From Verrucosispora sp. WMMD573 (GTDB lineage Bacteria > Actinomycetota > Actinomycetes > Mycobacteriales > Micromonosporaceae), in the NCBI RefSeq assembly GCF_027497175.1, contig NZ_CP114901.1, positions 2,356,001 to 2,420,000 of the forward strand: 64,000 bases of DNA. The letters run 5' to 3'. Positions 27,877 to 38,283 of the stretch are shown here, one piece after another. Below the pieces are notes generated by a model. The model made no database searches and had not been told where the DNA came from. It saw only the letters and a program-made list of their open reading frames with translations. Every line of letters starts with the position of its first letter. Within the stretch, counting starts at the first letter, position 1. Position numbers and translations under genes: made by a program.

Positions 27877-27898
27877 CGCCGCAGCGTCACGCCTCTGG
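27865..27898 (+). terminator. Hairpin overlapping the ilvA stop codon
   Basis: CCAGAGGCGTGACG (27865-27878) and its exact complement (27885-27898) form a 14-bp stem with a 6-nt loop. The ilvA TGA lies inside the 5' arm. It lies between convergent ilvA and greA, so it could end both transcripts. Confidence 0.7.
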
Positions 27899-28005
27899 AC
27901 GAACGGACTACTGGTCCGGGTGGCGGAACAGTCCTCGGTCGACTTGCCGGCTGGGGTGGCGGCACGGCGGTCGATCGGATCGCCGGCCCGGCCAGCGGAC
28001 GACGG

Positions 28006-28503
28006 TCAGCCGGAGAACGGCTCGAAGCTGACCACCGTCACCTTGATGTCGGCGCCGCTCGGTGCGGTGTAGGTGCAGGCCTGACCTGCCTTGCCGCCCA
28101 GGATCGCCTGGCCGAGGGCCGACTCGGGGCTGTAGACCGTCAGGTCCGTGGTCGAGGCGATCTCACGCGAGCCGAGCAGGAACGTCTCTGTGTCGTCGGC
28201 GTCGTCGTCGAAGTAGATCGTCACGACCATCCCGGGCGCCACGGCGTCGACGGTCGGCGCCTCGCCGACCTGGGCCGTGCGGAGCAGCTCCTTCAGATAG
28301 AGGATGCGCCCCTCGGCCTTGCCCTGCTCCTCGCGGGCGGCGTGGTAGCCGCCGTTCTCGCGCAGGTCGCCTTCCTCACGCCGGGCGTTGATCTCGGCGG
28401 CGATGACCGGCCGGTTGGCGATCAACTCGTCGAGCTCGCCCTTCAGGCGGTCGTACGCGTCCTGGGACAGCCAGGTGGCGGGCGCCTCGTTGCCATTGGA
28501 CAC
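28006..28503 (-). CDS. greA: Transcription elongation factor GreA
   Basis: 165 residues. The N-terminal coiled coil holds the acidic tip EEGDLRENGGYHAAREEQ, which reaches into the RNA polymerase secondary channel. The C-terminal FKBP-like domain ends YTAPSGADIKVTVVSFEPF. GreA stimulates RNA cleavage in backtracked complexes. Its neighbourhood with DUF4307 and mca is, as I recall, shared with mycobacteria, which supports the calls of all three. Confidence 0.96.
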   Translation of the reverse strand: MSNGNEAPATWLSQDAYDRLKGELDELIANRPVIAAEINARREEGDLRENGGYHAAREEQGKAEGRILYLKELLRTAQVGEAPTVDAVAPGMVVTIYFDDDADDTETFLLGSREIASTTDLTVYSPESALGQAILGGKAGQACTYTAPSGADIKVTVVSFEPFSG

Positions 28504-28616
28504 AGGCGGTCCTCCTTATTTCTGCGTGCTGGCTGACAGGTGAACCTCCAAGTTACCAGTGCCCTACGACAAGGAGTGTCGGCGATCACGCCGGCCGCAG
28601 GTGGGGCCGCCGAGCC

Positions 28617-29051
28617 TCAGGCGGGCGGCCGGCAGCGCACGACCTCGCCGATGAACGGCCGTGCCGTGGTGGCGAGGCGGTGCCGGACGGTGACGTGACG
28701 CTGCCCGGCGGCGGCGGTCACCGGCACCTCTTCGCGGGCCACCTCGGCGCCGGCGTGGTCCCGGGCGCGCAGCACGCACACCGCCGTGCCGCCGTCCGGC
28801 AGGTTGACCCGGAAGTCGACCACCACCTGATTGTCCGTGATGTCGCCGTAGCTGATCACCTGGGCGTCGTACGCCGGATCGCCGTACTGCCGGTAGAGCC
28901 GGACCGCGACGACGGTGAGCGTCGCGACCACGACGATGGCCAGCAGCGCGGCCAGCACCGGCCGGTGGCGCCGGGGCGCGCGACGGTGGCCGTACCGACC
29001 GGGCGGGAAGACCGGCGCGTTCGGTCCAAGTGTGGCGTGCGTCTCGGTCAC
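28617..29051 (-). CDS. DUF4307 single-pass membrane protein
   Basis: 144 residues from GTG 29051, with AGGGAG upstream. One transmembrane segment (about residues 35-57, AALLAIVVVATLTVVAV) is followed by an extracellular beta-rich domain with DNQVVVDFRVNLPDG. DUF4307 proteins sit between greA and mca in many Actinobacteria. Their function is not known. It is divergent from mca across 220 bp. Confidence 0.9.
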   Translation of the reverse strand: MTETHATLGPNAPVFPPGRYGHRRAPRRHRPVLAALLAIVVVATLTVVAVRLYRQYGDPAYDAQVISYGDITDNQVVVDFRVNLPDGGTAVCVLRARDHAGAEVAREEVPVTAAAGQRHVTVRHRLATTARPFIGEVVRCRPPA

Positions 29052-29271
29052 CGTCGGGTATCTCCCTGGCGTTGTTGTCAGCGGTATCGGCAAGAATGGC
29101 AGAGTCCGCCATTCCTGTTCGACTCGGTCGCCAGATCTGGCTCAGCGTCGCGTACGGCTGGGGTCAAATATGACAGGCCGGCGCGGTCCGGTGCCGCTAC
29201 GGGGAGGAATCCGGCAGGTCAACGGGGGCCCGGGGTGGGTCGCCGGTGGGCAGAGACGAGGAGCGCCGACC

Positions 29272-30153
29272 TTGGCAGAGCAACTTCGACTCATGGCCGT
29301 TCACGCGCACCCCGACGACGAGTCGAGCAAGGGCGCCGCGACGATGGCGAAGTACGTCGCGGAGGGGGTGGACGTACTGGTCGTGACGTGTACGGGCGGC
29401 GAGCGGGGCAGCGTGCTCAACCCCAAGCTCGACCGGCCCGACGTCTGGGCGAACATCGCCGAGATCCGTCGCGCCGAGATGGACGCGGCACGAGCCATCC
29501 TCGGCATCGAGCAGGCGTGGTTGGGGTTCGTCGACTCCGGCCTGCCCGAGGGCGACCCGCTGCCGCCACTGCCCGAGGGCTGCTTCGCCCTCCAGGACGT
29601 GGACGTGGCCGCCGGTCCGCTGGTGCGGCTGATGCGCGAGTTCCGTCCGCACGTGGTCACCACCTACGACGAGGAGGGTGGCTACCCGCACCCGGATCAC
29701 ATCATGTGCCACAAGATCAGCGTGGCGGCCTTCGACGCGGCCGGCGACGCCGAGCGCTACCCGGAACTGGGTGCGCCGTGGCAGCCGCTGAAGCTCTACT
29801 ACGACATCGGTTTCTCCAAGGGCAAGATCCTGGCGCTGCACGAGGCCGTTCTCGCGACCGGTGCCGAGTCGCCGTACGCGGAGTGGCTGACCCGTTGGGA
29901 GGACCGGCCGGACAAGGGGCCACGGATCACCACCCGGGTTCCGTGCGCCGAGTACTTCCCGGTCCGGGACGACGCCTTGCGGGCGCACGCCACCCAGGTG
30001 GATCCGGACGGCTTCTGGTTCCAGGTGCCGATGGAGCTGCAACAGCGTGCCTGGCCGACGGAGGATTTCGAGTTGGTCCGGTCGTCGGTCGACAGCCCCA
30101 TGCCGGAGTCCGACCTGTTCGCCGGGGTACGCGGGACGGCTCATGCCCGCTGA
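29272..30153 (+). CDS. mca: Mycothiol S-conjugate amidase
   Basis: 293 residues starting at TTG 29272 after GAGGAG. Zinc-binding AHPDDE near the N terminus, GGERG, and the later HPDH are the LmbE/PIG-L family motifs. The length and segments such as EEGGYPHPDHIMCH and KLYYDIGFSKGK match Mca rather than MshB. Mca cleaves mycothiol conjugates to release mercapturic acids for export, a detoxification route. Its presence means the host uses mycothiol. A longer open frame upstream is ignored, because the motif starts within 15 residues of the chosen TTG. Confidence 0.95.
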   Translation: MAEQLRLMAVHAHPDDESSKGAATMAKYVAEGVDVLVVTCTGGERGSVLNPKLDRPDVWANIAEIRRAEMDAARAILGIEQAWLGFVDSGLPEGDPLPPLPEGCFALQDVDVAAGPLVRLMREFRPHVVTTYDEEGGYPHPDHIMCHKISVAAFDAAGDAERYPELGAPWQPLKLYYDIGFSKGKILALHEAVLATGAESPYAEWLTRWEDRPDKGPRITTRVPCAEYFPVRDDALRAHATQVDPDGFWFQVPMELQQRAWPTEDFELVRSSVDSPMPESDLFAGVRGTAHAR

Positions 30154-30201
30154 GCGGGCGGCGGGCTACCCTGGTTGCACACCGCGAACCGGAGGAATCC
30201 C

Positions 30202-30498
30202 ATGCTGACCGCTGCCCAGGTGCTCGCCCAGAACAACTTCGGTGACACCCGCACGGGTGGCCTGGCCGGGCCGATGGGCCTGTTCCTGATCCTGGTTCTC
30301 GGCGCCGCCACCGTGCTGCTGATCCGCAACATGAACGCCCGGCTGCGCCGCCTTCCGGACCGGTTCCCCGACCAGGGGCCGGCGGCGCCCGGCGCGGAGC
30401 CGATGGACCGTTCGGTCGATGATCCGACAGGTGGGATCGTGACGGAGGATTCATCCACGGATGCTGCCAACGGGCACCAGCAGCGCCGCAACGGCTGA
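30202..30498 (+). CDS. Small single-pass membrane protein downstream of mca
   Basis: 98 residues from ATG 30202, with GGAGGAA at good spacing. One membrane helix (about residues 28-45) is followed by basic RNMNARLRRLP and a Pro/Asp-rich tail, so the C terminus is likely cytosolic. It lies 48 bp after mca and is probably co-transcribed. I recognise similar proteins only as conserved hypotheticals. Confidence 0.8.
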   Translation: MLTAAQVLAQNNFGDTRTGGLAGPMGLFLILVLGAATVLLIRNMNARLRRLPDRFPDQGPAAPGAEPMDRSVDDPTGGIVTEDSSTDAANGHQQRRNG

Positions 30499-30517
30499 TC
30501 GGAGCATGATTCACGTC

Positions 30518-30555
30518 AAACCGGATGGTCGACCCCTGTTGCGACCATCAGGTTT
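30518..30555. promoter_or_regulatory. Inverted repeat between the small membrane gene and the GGDEF-EAL gene
   Basis: AAACCGGATGGTCG (30518-30531) and CGACCATCAGGTTT (30542-30555) are 14-bp arms with one mismatch and a 10-nt loop. It could be a terminator for the upstream gene or an operator for the GGDEF-EAL gene 120 bp downstream. I see no match to a known c-di-GMP riboswitch in the remaining spacer. Confidence 0.45.
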
Positions 30556-30675
30556 GGCTTAGCCTTCCGCCGGGGGGACCGAAAGTCCTCAAGCTGCGCG
30601 GGAGGGGGCGCCGATGGCCACGTCAGTCGTGTCCGCCCGCCGCGTGGCCTGTCCCCGGCCGGCGGGAGGGGGTCG

Positions 30676-33207
30676 GTGACCTCCGGCAGGGCCGGTCAAC
30701 CTCTCGACCGGCCCGCAGGCCGTGGTACGCCGACAGGGCTGCACCTGCTCACCGCCGCCGTCGTGGCCACCGCGCTGGTTGCCGCGGTGGTGGGGCTGAG
30801 TCTGCCGGTGGGGCTGCCGGCCGACGATCCGCTCGGCGGGCCCGCCCGCTTCGGCTTCGCGGTCGCCCTGTTCGCCCTCTCCCAGCTGGCCCGGCTCCGA
30901 TTCCGCGCCGCGGCCGGCGTGGTCAGTGTCACCTGGGCCGAAGCCGCCCTGATCGTCTGCCTCTACCTCGTACCGCCCGGCTGGCTGCCGGGGGCCGCGC
31001 TGCTCGGCGTCACACTCGCCTGGACGGCGCTCTCGGTGGTGGACGACGGGCGCACCACCTGGGACGTGATCCGCGTCGCGGGCGCGCACACCGCCGCCAC
31101 CGCGTTGGCGGTGGCGGTCACCACCGCCCTGGGGCAGCCGACGCTCGCCGTTCCGACCCCGTCACTCACCCTCGCGGTGGCCGCCGGTGCGGTCGCCTAC
31201 CTCCTGGCCAGCGCCTGGCTGGGCGGGGTGATGCTGGCGCTGCGGCACGGCATGCCGATCGGGCGCCCATTGCTCGCCGCGTTGCGCGGCAAGCTGCTGA
31301 TGTTCGTCGGCAACGTGGTGGTCGGCCTGCTGGTGGTGGCACTGATCGAGATCGACCCGCACTGGCTCCTGCTGCTGCCCGCTCCGCTGTGGCTGCTACA
31401 GCAGACCTATCGGCAACGGCTGTTCCAGGACCGCGACCGGCGTACCTGGCGATCGTTCGCCGAGGCCACGAAGGCGCTCAACCAGCTCGACGAGCGGGGC
31501 GTGGCCACTGCGGGTGTCACCGGGGCGCTGGCGCTGTTCGAGGCGGAACTCGTCGACGTGGAGGTGGCCCGGGGGGACGGGCGGTGGCGCCGCTACCGGG
31601 GTGACCCGGGCGGTCAGGTGGTCGACCGGGAGATCGCCCCGCCCGGCGGCGACGGGCCCGAACCGGGGGACCTGGTCCGTGACCTGTCGATCGGCGAAAC
31701 CCGCGTAGGCCGCTTGCGGGTGCGATTCCCCCGTACGGCGCCACCCACCGGCCGGGAACGCGACGCCCACGCGGCCTTCGCCGACGCCCTCGCCGGGGCT
31801 CTGCACGACGCCGCCAACCATCGGGAGCTGCGCCTGGTCACGGCCCGATCGTCGTACGAGGCGGTGCATGACCCGCTGACCGGCCTGGCCAACCGGGCCG
31901 CGATGCTCGGCAAGGGCGACCAGGCGTTGCGACAACTGGCCCATGACCATCCGGTCGCCCTGCTGCTGCTGGACATCGACCAGTTCAAAGAGGTCAACGA
32001 CACCCTCGGGCACGCCGCCGGTGATCAGCTGCTGCGGCTGACCGCGAACCGGCTGGGTGCCCTGGCCCGCTCGGGTGATCTGCTGGCCCGGCTCGGCGGT
32101 GACGAGTTCGCCCTGCTGCTGAGTTCGGTCCCGCTGGTCGGCGACCGCGCCGCACCCATGGCGTACGCGCTGCGTCAGGCCCGGGACATCGCCGAGCGGC
32201 TGGCCGCACCCACCGAGGTGGCCGGGGTGCGGATGTCCGTCGAGGTCTCCGTCGGGGTGGTGGTGGCCCCGGCCGGCACCGCCGACCTGACCGAGCTGCT
32301 GCGCCGGGCCGACATCGCGATGTACCAGGCCAAGTCGGGTGGCGTCAGCGTGGCCGCGTACGACACCTCACGTGACGCGGCCAGCACCGACCAGCTGGCC
32401 CTGCTCGCTGAGCTGCGGGAGGCGTTGCAGGCCGACGACCAGTTGGTGCTCGTGTTGCAGCCGGCCGTGGACCTGGTGACCGGGGCGCCAACCGGCGTGG
32501 AGGCGTTGATCCGGTGGCGGCACCCGAGGCGGGGCTGGTTGGGGCCCGCCGACTTCATCCGGCCGGTGGAGAACAGCGAGCAGCTCGGCGCCTTCACCCG
32601 CTACGTGCTCGACAAGGCGCTCGCCGTGGCCGCCGACTGGGCCCGGGAGGGCCTGGACGTACCCATCTCGGTGAACCTGTCCGCGCGTAGCCTGCTGAAT
32701 CCGCGACTGCCGGCGGAGATCGCCGAGGCGTTGCGCCGGCACCAGGTGCCCGCCGACCGGCTGGTCCTGGAGATCACCGAGACGGTGGTGATGAGCGAGC
32801 TGGAGGTCATCGACCAGGTGCTCACCTCGTTGCGGTCGATGGGCGTGCAGTTGGCCGTGGACGACTTCGGGACCGGCTTCTCGTCACTGGCGTTCCTCAC
32901 CCGGGTCGCCGTGGACGAGCTGAAGGTGGACCGCTCCTTCGTGCTCCAGATGGCGGATTCACCACAGGCGGCGGCCATCGTACGCAGCACCGTCGGGCTG
33001 GCCCACCAGTTGGGCCTGCGGGTGGTGGCCGAGGGGGTGGAGACGGCCGCGCAGCGTTCCGCCCTGGCCGAGCTGGGCTGCACCGCCGCCCAGGGCTACC
33101 ACTTCTTCAAACCGATGCCCGCCGACAAGATCGCCGCCGTCCTCAACTCCCTACGCGACACCGCCCCCAACAACGTCCTTCCCCTCCGCGCCGACGGTGC
33201 CTCCTGA
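30676..33207 (+). CDS. Membrane-bound GGDEF-EAL c-di-GMP enzyme
   Basis: 843 residues. About seven hydrophobic helices at residues 15-235 form a MASE-like sensor region; the type is not recognised. The GGDEF motif is intact at 474-478 (ARLGGDEFALLL). An RxxD inhibitory site, RSGD, lies five residues before it, so product feedback is likely. The EAL motif is intact at 609-611 (EALIRW), with DDFGTG near 729, so phosphodiesterase activity is plausible too. The enzyme may make or break c-di-GMP depending on its membrane signal. It starts at GTG 30676. In Streptomyces c-di-GMP controls BldD; bldD itself is not in this window. Confidence 0.95.
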   Translation: MTSGRAGQPLDRPAGRGTPTGLHLLTAAVVATALVAAVVGLSLPVGLPADDPLGGPARFGFAVALFALSQLARLRFRAAAGVVSVTWAEAALIVCLYLVPPGWLPGAALLGVTLAWTALSVVDDGRTTWDVIRVAGAHTAATALAVAVTTALGQPTLAVPTPSLTLAVAAGAVAYLLASAWLGGVMLALRHGMPIGRPLLAALRGKLLMFVGNVVVGLLVVALIEIDPHWLLLLPAPLWLLQQTYRQRLFQDRDRRTWRSFAEATKALNQLDERGVATAGVTGALALFEAELVDVEVARGDGRWRRYRGDPGGQVVDREIAPPGGDGPEPGDLVRDLSIGETRVGRLRVRFPRTAPPTGRERDAHAAFADALAGALHDAANHRELRLVTARSSYEAVHDPLTGLANRAAMLGKGDQALRQLAHDHPVALLLLDIDQFKEVNDTLGHAAGDQLLRLTANRLGALARSGDLLARLGGDEFALLLSSVPLVGDRAAPMAYALRQARDIAERLAAPTEVAGVRMSVEVSVGVVVAPAGTADLTELLRRADIAMYQAKSGGVSVAAYDTSRDAASTDQLALLAELREALQADDQLVLVLQPAVDLVTGAPTGVEALIRWRHPRRGWLGPADFIRPVENSEQLGAFTRYVLDKALAVAADWAREGLDVPISVNLSARSLLNPRLPAEIAEALRRHQVPADRLVLEITETVVMSELEVIDQVLTSLRSMGVQLAVDDFGTGFSSLAFLTRVAVDELKVDRSFVLQMADSPQAAAIVRSTVGLAHQLGLRVVAEGVETAAQRSALAELGCTAAQGYHFFKPMPADKIAAVLNSLRDTAPNNVLPLRADGAS

Positions 33208-33236
33208 CCCTCCCCACCCATCCTCGCCCCACCCGG

Positions 33237-33295
33237 CTGATCAAGAAGTCTGCGCCGGAGTAGAGCGCTTCCGCCGACGCAAACCTCTTGGTCAA
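33237..33295. repeat. Intergenic palindrome, copy C (diverged)
   Basis: 22-bp arms at 33237-33258 and 33274-33295 match at 17 of 22 positions. All five differences are transitions, as expected of an old copy. It has TGATCAAGA-type ends and an AGCGCT in its loop. It lies 30 bp after the GGDEF-EAL stop, between convergent genes, with C-rich left and G-rich right flanks. Confidence 0.65.
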
Positions 33296-33325
33296 CACGA
33301 GTGGGCGCGGGGGGATGGGGTCGGG

Positions 33326-34360
33326 TTAGGCGCGGGGGAGGGTTTCGGCGATGACCTGGGGGATGGGGGCCCAGTCGGCGGAGGCGATGGTGGCGTGGCG
33401 GGCGGCCAACTCGGCGAGGCGGGCGCGGGCGGCGGCCGGGTCGGTGGTGCCGACGGCGGGCGGGACCTTGTGTGCGTCGGTCATCACCAGCAGGTAGTGG
33501 TTGGTGGAGTACCAGGCGGTGTCGATGTTGCCGGTGACGTAGGCGGTGGCGTCGCCGTCGAAAATGACGAACCAGGGGCGCAGGTTGGTCTCCGCGTACT
33601 GGGTACGCGGGTCGCCGGTGCGGGCCCGGTGTACGGCCGGGAACGCCTTCGCGGCGCCGAGGTTACCGGCCGCGTCCAAGGCGACCAGGTGCCGGGCGTA
33701 CTCCACGTCGGTGCGCAGCGTGTCGGTCGGGTTGCTGTGCTCGACGGTGCCCGGGATCAGGTAGACGATCACCTTCCCGGCCAGCTGGCGACGGGTCGGC
33801 CAGGCGTTCGCGCGGGCGGCGGCGTCCAGGCTGGCGTGCCCGCCGCGCAGTTGGGCCGGGGTGAACAGCCGGTCGCCGAGCCGGGCGGCGAGCACCGCGT
33901 CGAGCTGCGCCGGGCCCTGACCGGTACGGGCACTGAACCCCGTCTTCAGTTCGATCTTGAGCAGCAGTGGCCCGGCGTCCGGGTGCGCGGTCAGCCAGAG
34001 TCGAATGTTGTCCAGGCAGTGTTCGAGGTTTCGGTTCCGGGTGCCGGTGTAGAGCTGGGCGGCGCTGGCGGCGGCCACGCAGTTGTTGTCGTTGCCGAGC
34101 GGGTTGGAGTGGCTGACCCGCCACTGTCGGGTGAGAATGTCCGGCCAGACATCCAACTCGATCAGCCCCGGCCGGGCGTCGAGCGACTGCGCGAGATAGG
34201 TGTAGGTGGCTCTCTCGTACGCGTTGTGAGTGCCGACGCCGGTGGTGGCCGAGATTCGAGCGTCCGGATCGACGGCGGCGCTGGCCGGGGTCACCGGCAC
34301 TGCCAGTGTGGCCGCCAGCAGACCGATCGCGAGGACGGACAGGAGCCGGAGTCTGCGCAT
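33326..34360 (-). CDS. Secreted phosphatidylinositol-specific phospholipase C-like protein
   Basis: 344 residues from ATG 34360, preceded by GGAGG. A clear signal peptide (MRRLRLLSV, then a hydrophobic core) ends at about ASA-AVDP. The catalytic domain shows GTHNAYE with the first catalytic His, LIELDVWPD, and HSNPLGND with the second His. The segment LLKIELKTG fits a Ca-dependent PI-PLC-like TIM barrel. Such enzymes cleave phosphoinositides or related glycolipids outside the cell. Substrate and role are unknown. It is divergent from the DUF255 gene across 140 bp. Confidence 0.85.
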   Translation of the reverse strand: MRRLRLLSVLAIGLLAATLAVPVTPASAAVDPDARISATTGVGTHNAYERATYTYLAQSLDARPGLIELDVWPDILTRQWRVSHSNPLGNDNNCVAAASAAQLYTGTRNRNLEHCLDNIRLWLTAHPDAGPLLLKIELKTGFSARTGQGPAQLDAVLAARLGDRLFTPAQLRGGHASLDAAARANAWPTRRQLAGKVIVYLIPGTVEHSNPTDTLRTDVEYARHLVALDAAGNLGAAKAFPAVHRARTGDPRTQYAETNLRPWFVIFDGDATAYVTGNIDTAWYSTNHYLLVMTDAHKVPPAVGTTDPAAARARLAELAARHATIASADWAPIPQVIAETLPRA

Positions 34361-34500
34361 GGGAACCTCCTCGTCGCCGAGCCGGCGGGCGTCGCCGGCA
34401 GGCATGCACAGATCTAAATAGAGAGATGTGAACGGCGGGAGGCGGACCGGCACACGGCGTCCGACCGGCAACCGAGGGTGCGGCTGGATATGGTCGTCGG

Positions 34501-36540
<2,040 letters not shown>

Positions 36541-36590
36541 GTCGGACCGCCGGTCGGTGCCGCGACCGGCCCGGATAGGCTGACGCCGCT

Positions 36591-37778
36591 ATGGATTCCC
36601 GTACCGGTCTGCCCGTTGTCGGCATGGTGGGCGGCGGCCAGCTGGCCCGGATGACCCACCAGGCTGCCATCTCCCTCGGCCAGTCACTGCGTGTGCTCGC
36701 GCTCACCCCGGACGACGGTGCGGCCCTGGTCGCCGCCGACGTCCAGTACGGCGACCACACCGACCTCGCCGCGCTGCGCACCTTCGCCAAGGGCTGCGAG
36801 GTGGTCACCTTCGACCACGAGCACGTCCCGACCGAACACATCCGCACGCTGACCGACGAGGGGGTGAAGCTGTTCCCGCCCGCCGACGCCCTGGTGCACG
36901 CCCAGGACAAGCAGGTGATGCGGGAACGGCTCGGTGCCCTCGGCGCGCCGAATCCCCGCTGGCGACCGGTCGCTTCCCCCACCGATCTGGTCACCTTCGG
37001 CGACGAGGTCGGCTGGCCGGTCGTGCTCAAGGCTGCCCGTGGTGGGTACGACGGGCGGGGCGTGTGGCCGGCCACCGATCCGGCGTCCGCCATCGAGTTG
37101 GCGCAGAGGCTGCTCGCCGGCGGCACGAAGCTGATCGTCGAGGAGCGGGTGGCGCTGCGCCGGGAACTGGCCGTGCAGGTGGCGCGCTCGCCGTTCGGGC
37201 AGGTCGCGGTCTACCCGGTCGTCGAGACGGTCCAGCGCGACGGGATCTGCGTCGAGGTGCTGGCTCCGGCACCCGGCCTGGCGAAGGAGCTGGCGGTCGC
37301 CGCGCAGCAGCTCGCCATCGACCTGGCCACCGCGCTCGGCGTGGTGGGCCTGCTCGCGATGGAGCTGTTCGAGGTCGGCGATTCGGCGACATCGGGCGGT
37401 AGCCGGCTCCTGGTCAACGAACTTGCCATGCGCCCGCACAACTCGGGGCACTGGACCATCGAGGGTGCCCGGACGTCGCAGTTCGAGCAGCACCTGCGCG
37501 CGGTGCTGGACTACCCCATGGGTGACACGTCGTTGACCGCTCCGGTGGTGGTGATGGCGAACGTGCTCGGTGGTCGGCCGGGCGGCATGTCGGTCGACGA
37601 GCGGCTGCACCACCTCTTCGCCGCCGAGCCGACCGCCCGGGTCCACCTGTACGGCAAGCAGGTGCGGCCGGGTCGCAAGATCGGGCATGTCACGGTGCTC
37701 GGCGACGATCTGGACGAGGTACGAGCCCGGGCCGCCCGGGCCGCCCGCTGGCTGCGGGACGGAACACCGGAGGAATGA
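36591..37778 (+). CDS. purK: 5-(carboxyamino)imidazole ribonucleotide synthase
   Basis: 395 residues. The N-terminal [13 protein letters not shown] is the PurK signature. ATP-grasp elements include [15 protein letters not shown] and the metal-binding region [16 protein letters not shown]. PurK uses ATP and bicarbonate to carboxylate AIR to N5-CAIR in purine synthesis. Its last four bases overlap the purE start (ATGA), so the two are translated together. Confidence 0.96.
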   Translation: MDSRTGLPVVGMVGGGQLARMTHQAAISLGQSLRVLALTPDDGAALVAADVQYGDHTDLAALRTFAKGCEVVTFDHEHVPTEHIRTLTDEGVKLFPPADALVHAQDKQVMRERLGALGAPNPRWRPVASPTDLVTFGDEVGWPVVLKAARGGYDGRGVWPATDPASAIELAQRLLAGGTKLIVEERVALRRELAVQVARSPFGQVAVYPVVETVQRDGICVEVLAPAPGLAKELAVAAQQLAIDLATALGVVGLLAMELFEVGDSATSGGSRLLVNELAMRPHNSGHWTIEGARTSQFEQHLRAVLDYPMGDTSLTAPVVVMANVLGGRPGGMSVDERLHHLFAAEPTARVHLYGKQVRPGRKIGHVTVLGDDLDEVRARAARAARWLRDGTPEE

Positions 37779-38275
37779 GCAGCGTGAGCACGGTCGGTGT
37801 GATCATGGGAAGCGACTCGGACTGGCCGACGATGAAGGCTGCCGCCGAGGTGCTCACCGAGTTCGAGGTGCCGTACGAGGTCGAGGTGGTCTCGGCCCAC
37901 CGCACCCCGGTCAAGATGATCGACTACGGTCGGGCCGCCGCCGACCGGGGCGTCAAAGTGATCATCGCTGGGGCGGGTGGCGCGGCGGCGCTGCCCGGCA
38001 TGGTCGCGTCCGTGACCCCGTTGCCGGTGATCGGCGTACCGGTGCCGCTGAAGCACCTCGACGGCATCGACTCGCTGCTGTCCATCGTGCAGATGCCGGC
38101 CGGCGTGCCGGTGGCGACGGTGTCCATCGGCAACGCCCGCAACGCCGGGCTGCTCGCCGTGCGGATCCTCGCCAGCGCCGACCGTGCCCTGCTCGACCGG
38201 ATGTCGGCGTACCAGGCCGACCTGGAGCAGTTGGTCGCCGAGAAGGACGCCGCCCTCCGCGCCTCCCTGGCCTGA
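37775..38275 (+). CDS. purE: N5-carboxyaminoimidazole ribonucleotide mutase
   Basis: 166 residues, typical of class I Pur[10 protein letters not shown] at the N terminus, SAHRTP, and the [11 protein letters not shown] loop are all present. PurE moves the carboxyl group of N5-CAIR to form CAIR, the step after PurK. It starts at ATG 37775, overlapping purK. It is convergent with the SCO7613-type gene, with only eight bases between stops. Confidence 0.97.
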   Translation: MSSVSTVGVIMGSDSDWPTMKAAAEVLTEFEVPYEVEVVSAHRTPVKMIDYGRAAADRGVKVIIAGAGGAAALPGMVASVTPLPVIGVPVPLKHLDGIDSLLSIVQMPAGVPVATVSIGNARNAGLLAVRILASADRALLDRMSAYQADLEQLVAEKDAALRASLA

Positions 38276-38283
38276 CGCCACAC

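Noticed and set aside
30499..30675. c-di-GMP riboswitch upstream of the GGDEF-EAL gene
   Set aside because: I looked for GEMM-type conserved sequence and found only the inverted repeat.
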